Source of the DNA: Chitinophagaceae bacterium
GTDB taxonomy: Bacteria; Bacteroidota; Bacteroidia; Chitinophagales; Chitinophagaceae
NCBI GenBank assembly: GCA_016787105.1
Contig: JAEUVI010000308.1
Span: 1-5,492, forward strand
DNA: 5,492 nt
Direction: 5' to 3'
The position numbers were made by a program, and so were the translations under genes. Shown here piece after piece: positions 5,460-5,492 of the stretch. The first letter of the stretch is position 1. Each line of letters begins with the position of its first letter. Under the pieces are notes generated by a model. The model had not been told where the DNA came from. It ran no database searches and worked only from the letters and a program-made list of their open reading frames with translations.

Positions 5460-5492
5460 ATGAATCTGCGATCTATCGAGGAAAGGATCTAT
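5460..5492 (+). CDS. Possible start of a gene running off the right edge
   Basis: ATG at 5460, two bases after the barrel remnant's stop, opens a frame of 11 codons (MNLRSIEERIY) with no stop before the window ends. No Shine-Dalgarno sequence is visible. It is too short to identify and could be chance. Confidence 0.2.
   Translation, partial: MNLRSIEERIY

Noticed and set aside
1..5492. CRISPR array, tRNA, rRNA, insertion sequence, toxin-antitoxin pair or phage defence genes
   Set aside because: I saw no spaced direct repeats, clover-leaf sequence, transposase motif, or pair of small overlapping genes of that type. The genes present are housekeeping or envelope genes.

Overview
The window looks like chromosomal DNA of a member of the Bacteroidota, most likely the Chitinophagaceae or a related family. 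The basis is: A+T-rich intergenic DNA; promoters that fit the Bacteroidetes pattern TTTG-N19-TAnnTTTG rather than E. coli -35/-10 boxes; mostly absent Shine-Dalgarno sequences; a 678-residue DnaG of the long Bacteroidetes type; and lipoprotein and outer-membrane-barrel pieces typical of that phylum. The lineage is inferred from style, not from a marker-gene search.

Layout. Positions 2-454 hold the C-terminal three quarters of the glycerol-3-phosphate acyltransferase PlsY, entering from the left edge. It is followed on the same strand by an M48-family zinc metalloprotease lipoprotein (544-1356) with its own promoter (499-529) and a strong hairpin terminator (1375-1408). Next comes a very good Bacteroidetes promoter (1422-1452), an unusual GC-rich leader (1453-1528) and a small DUF3052-like protein (1529-1975) closed by a near-perfect A/T-flanked hairpin terminator. 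A CYTH-domain protein (class IV adenylate cyclase/triphosphatase fold, 2044-2559) follows. It converges on dnaG, the replication primase, which is on the minus strand (2606-4642). The two genes meet across an inverted repeat at 2570-2611.

Right of dnaG is a 192-base upstream region (4643-4834) carrying the dnaG promoter and two small inverted repeats. After it comes what looks like a collapsed locus: a lipoprotein that stops after 47 residues (4835-4978), overlapped by a headless DUF3575-like outer-membrane beta-barrel (4975-5457). The simplest explanation is a deletion that removed the end of one gene and the start of the next. A possible new reading frame begins at 5460 and runs off the right edge.

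How the genes relate. Most are housekeeping: phospholipid synthesis (PlsY), envelope protein quality control (M48), nucleotide or polyphosphate chemistry (CYTH) and replication priming (DnaG). Each is apparently transcribed separately, as terminators or promoters lie between them. I see no CRISPR array, insertion sequence, tRNA, rRNA, phage gene or defence system, and nothing that supports a new multi-gene system. The points most worth a second look are the DUF3052 leader and the 4835-5457 junction.
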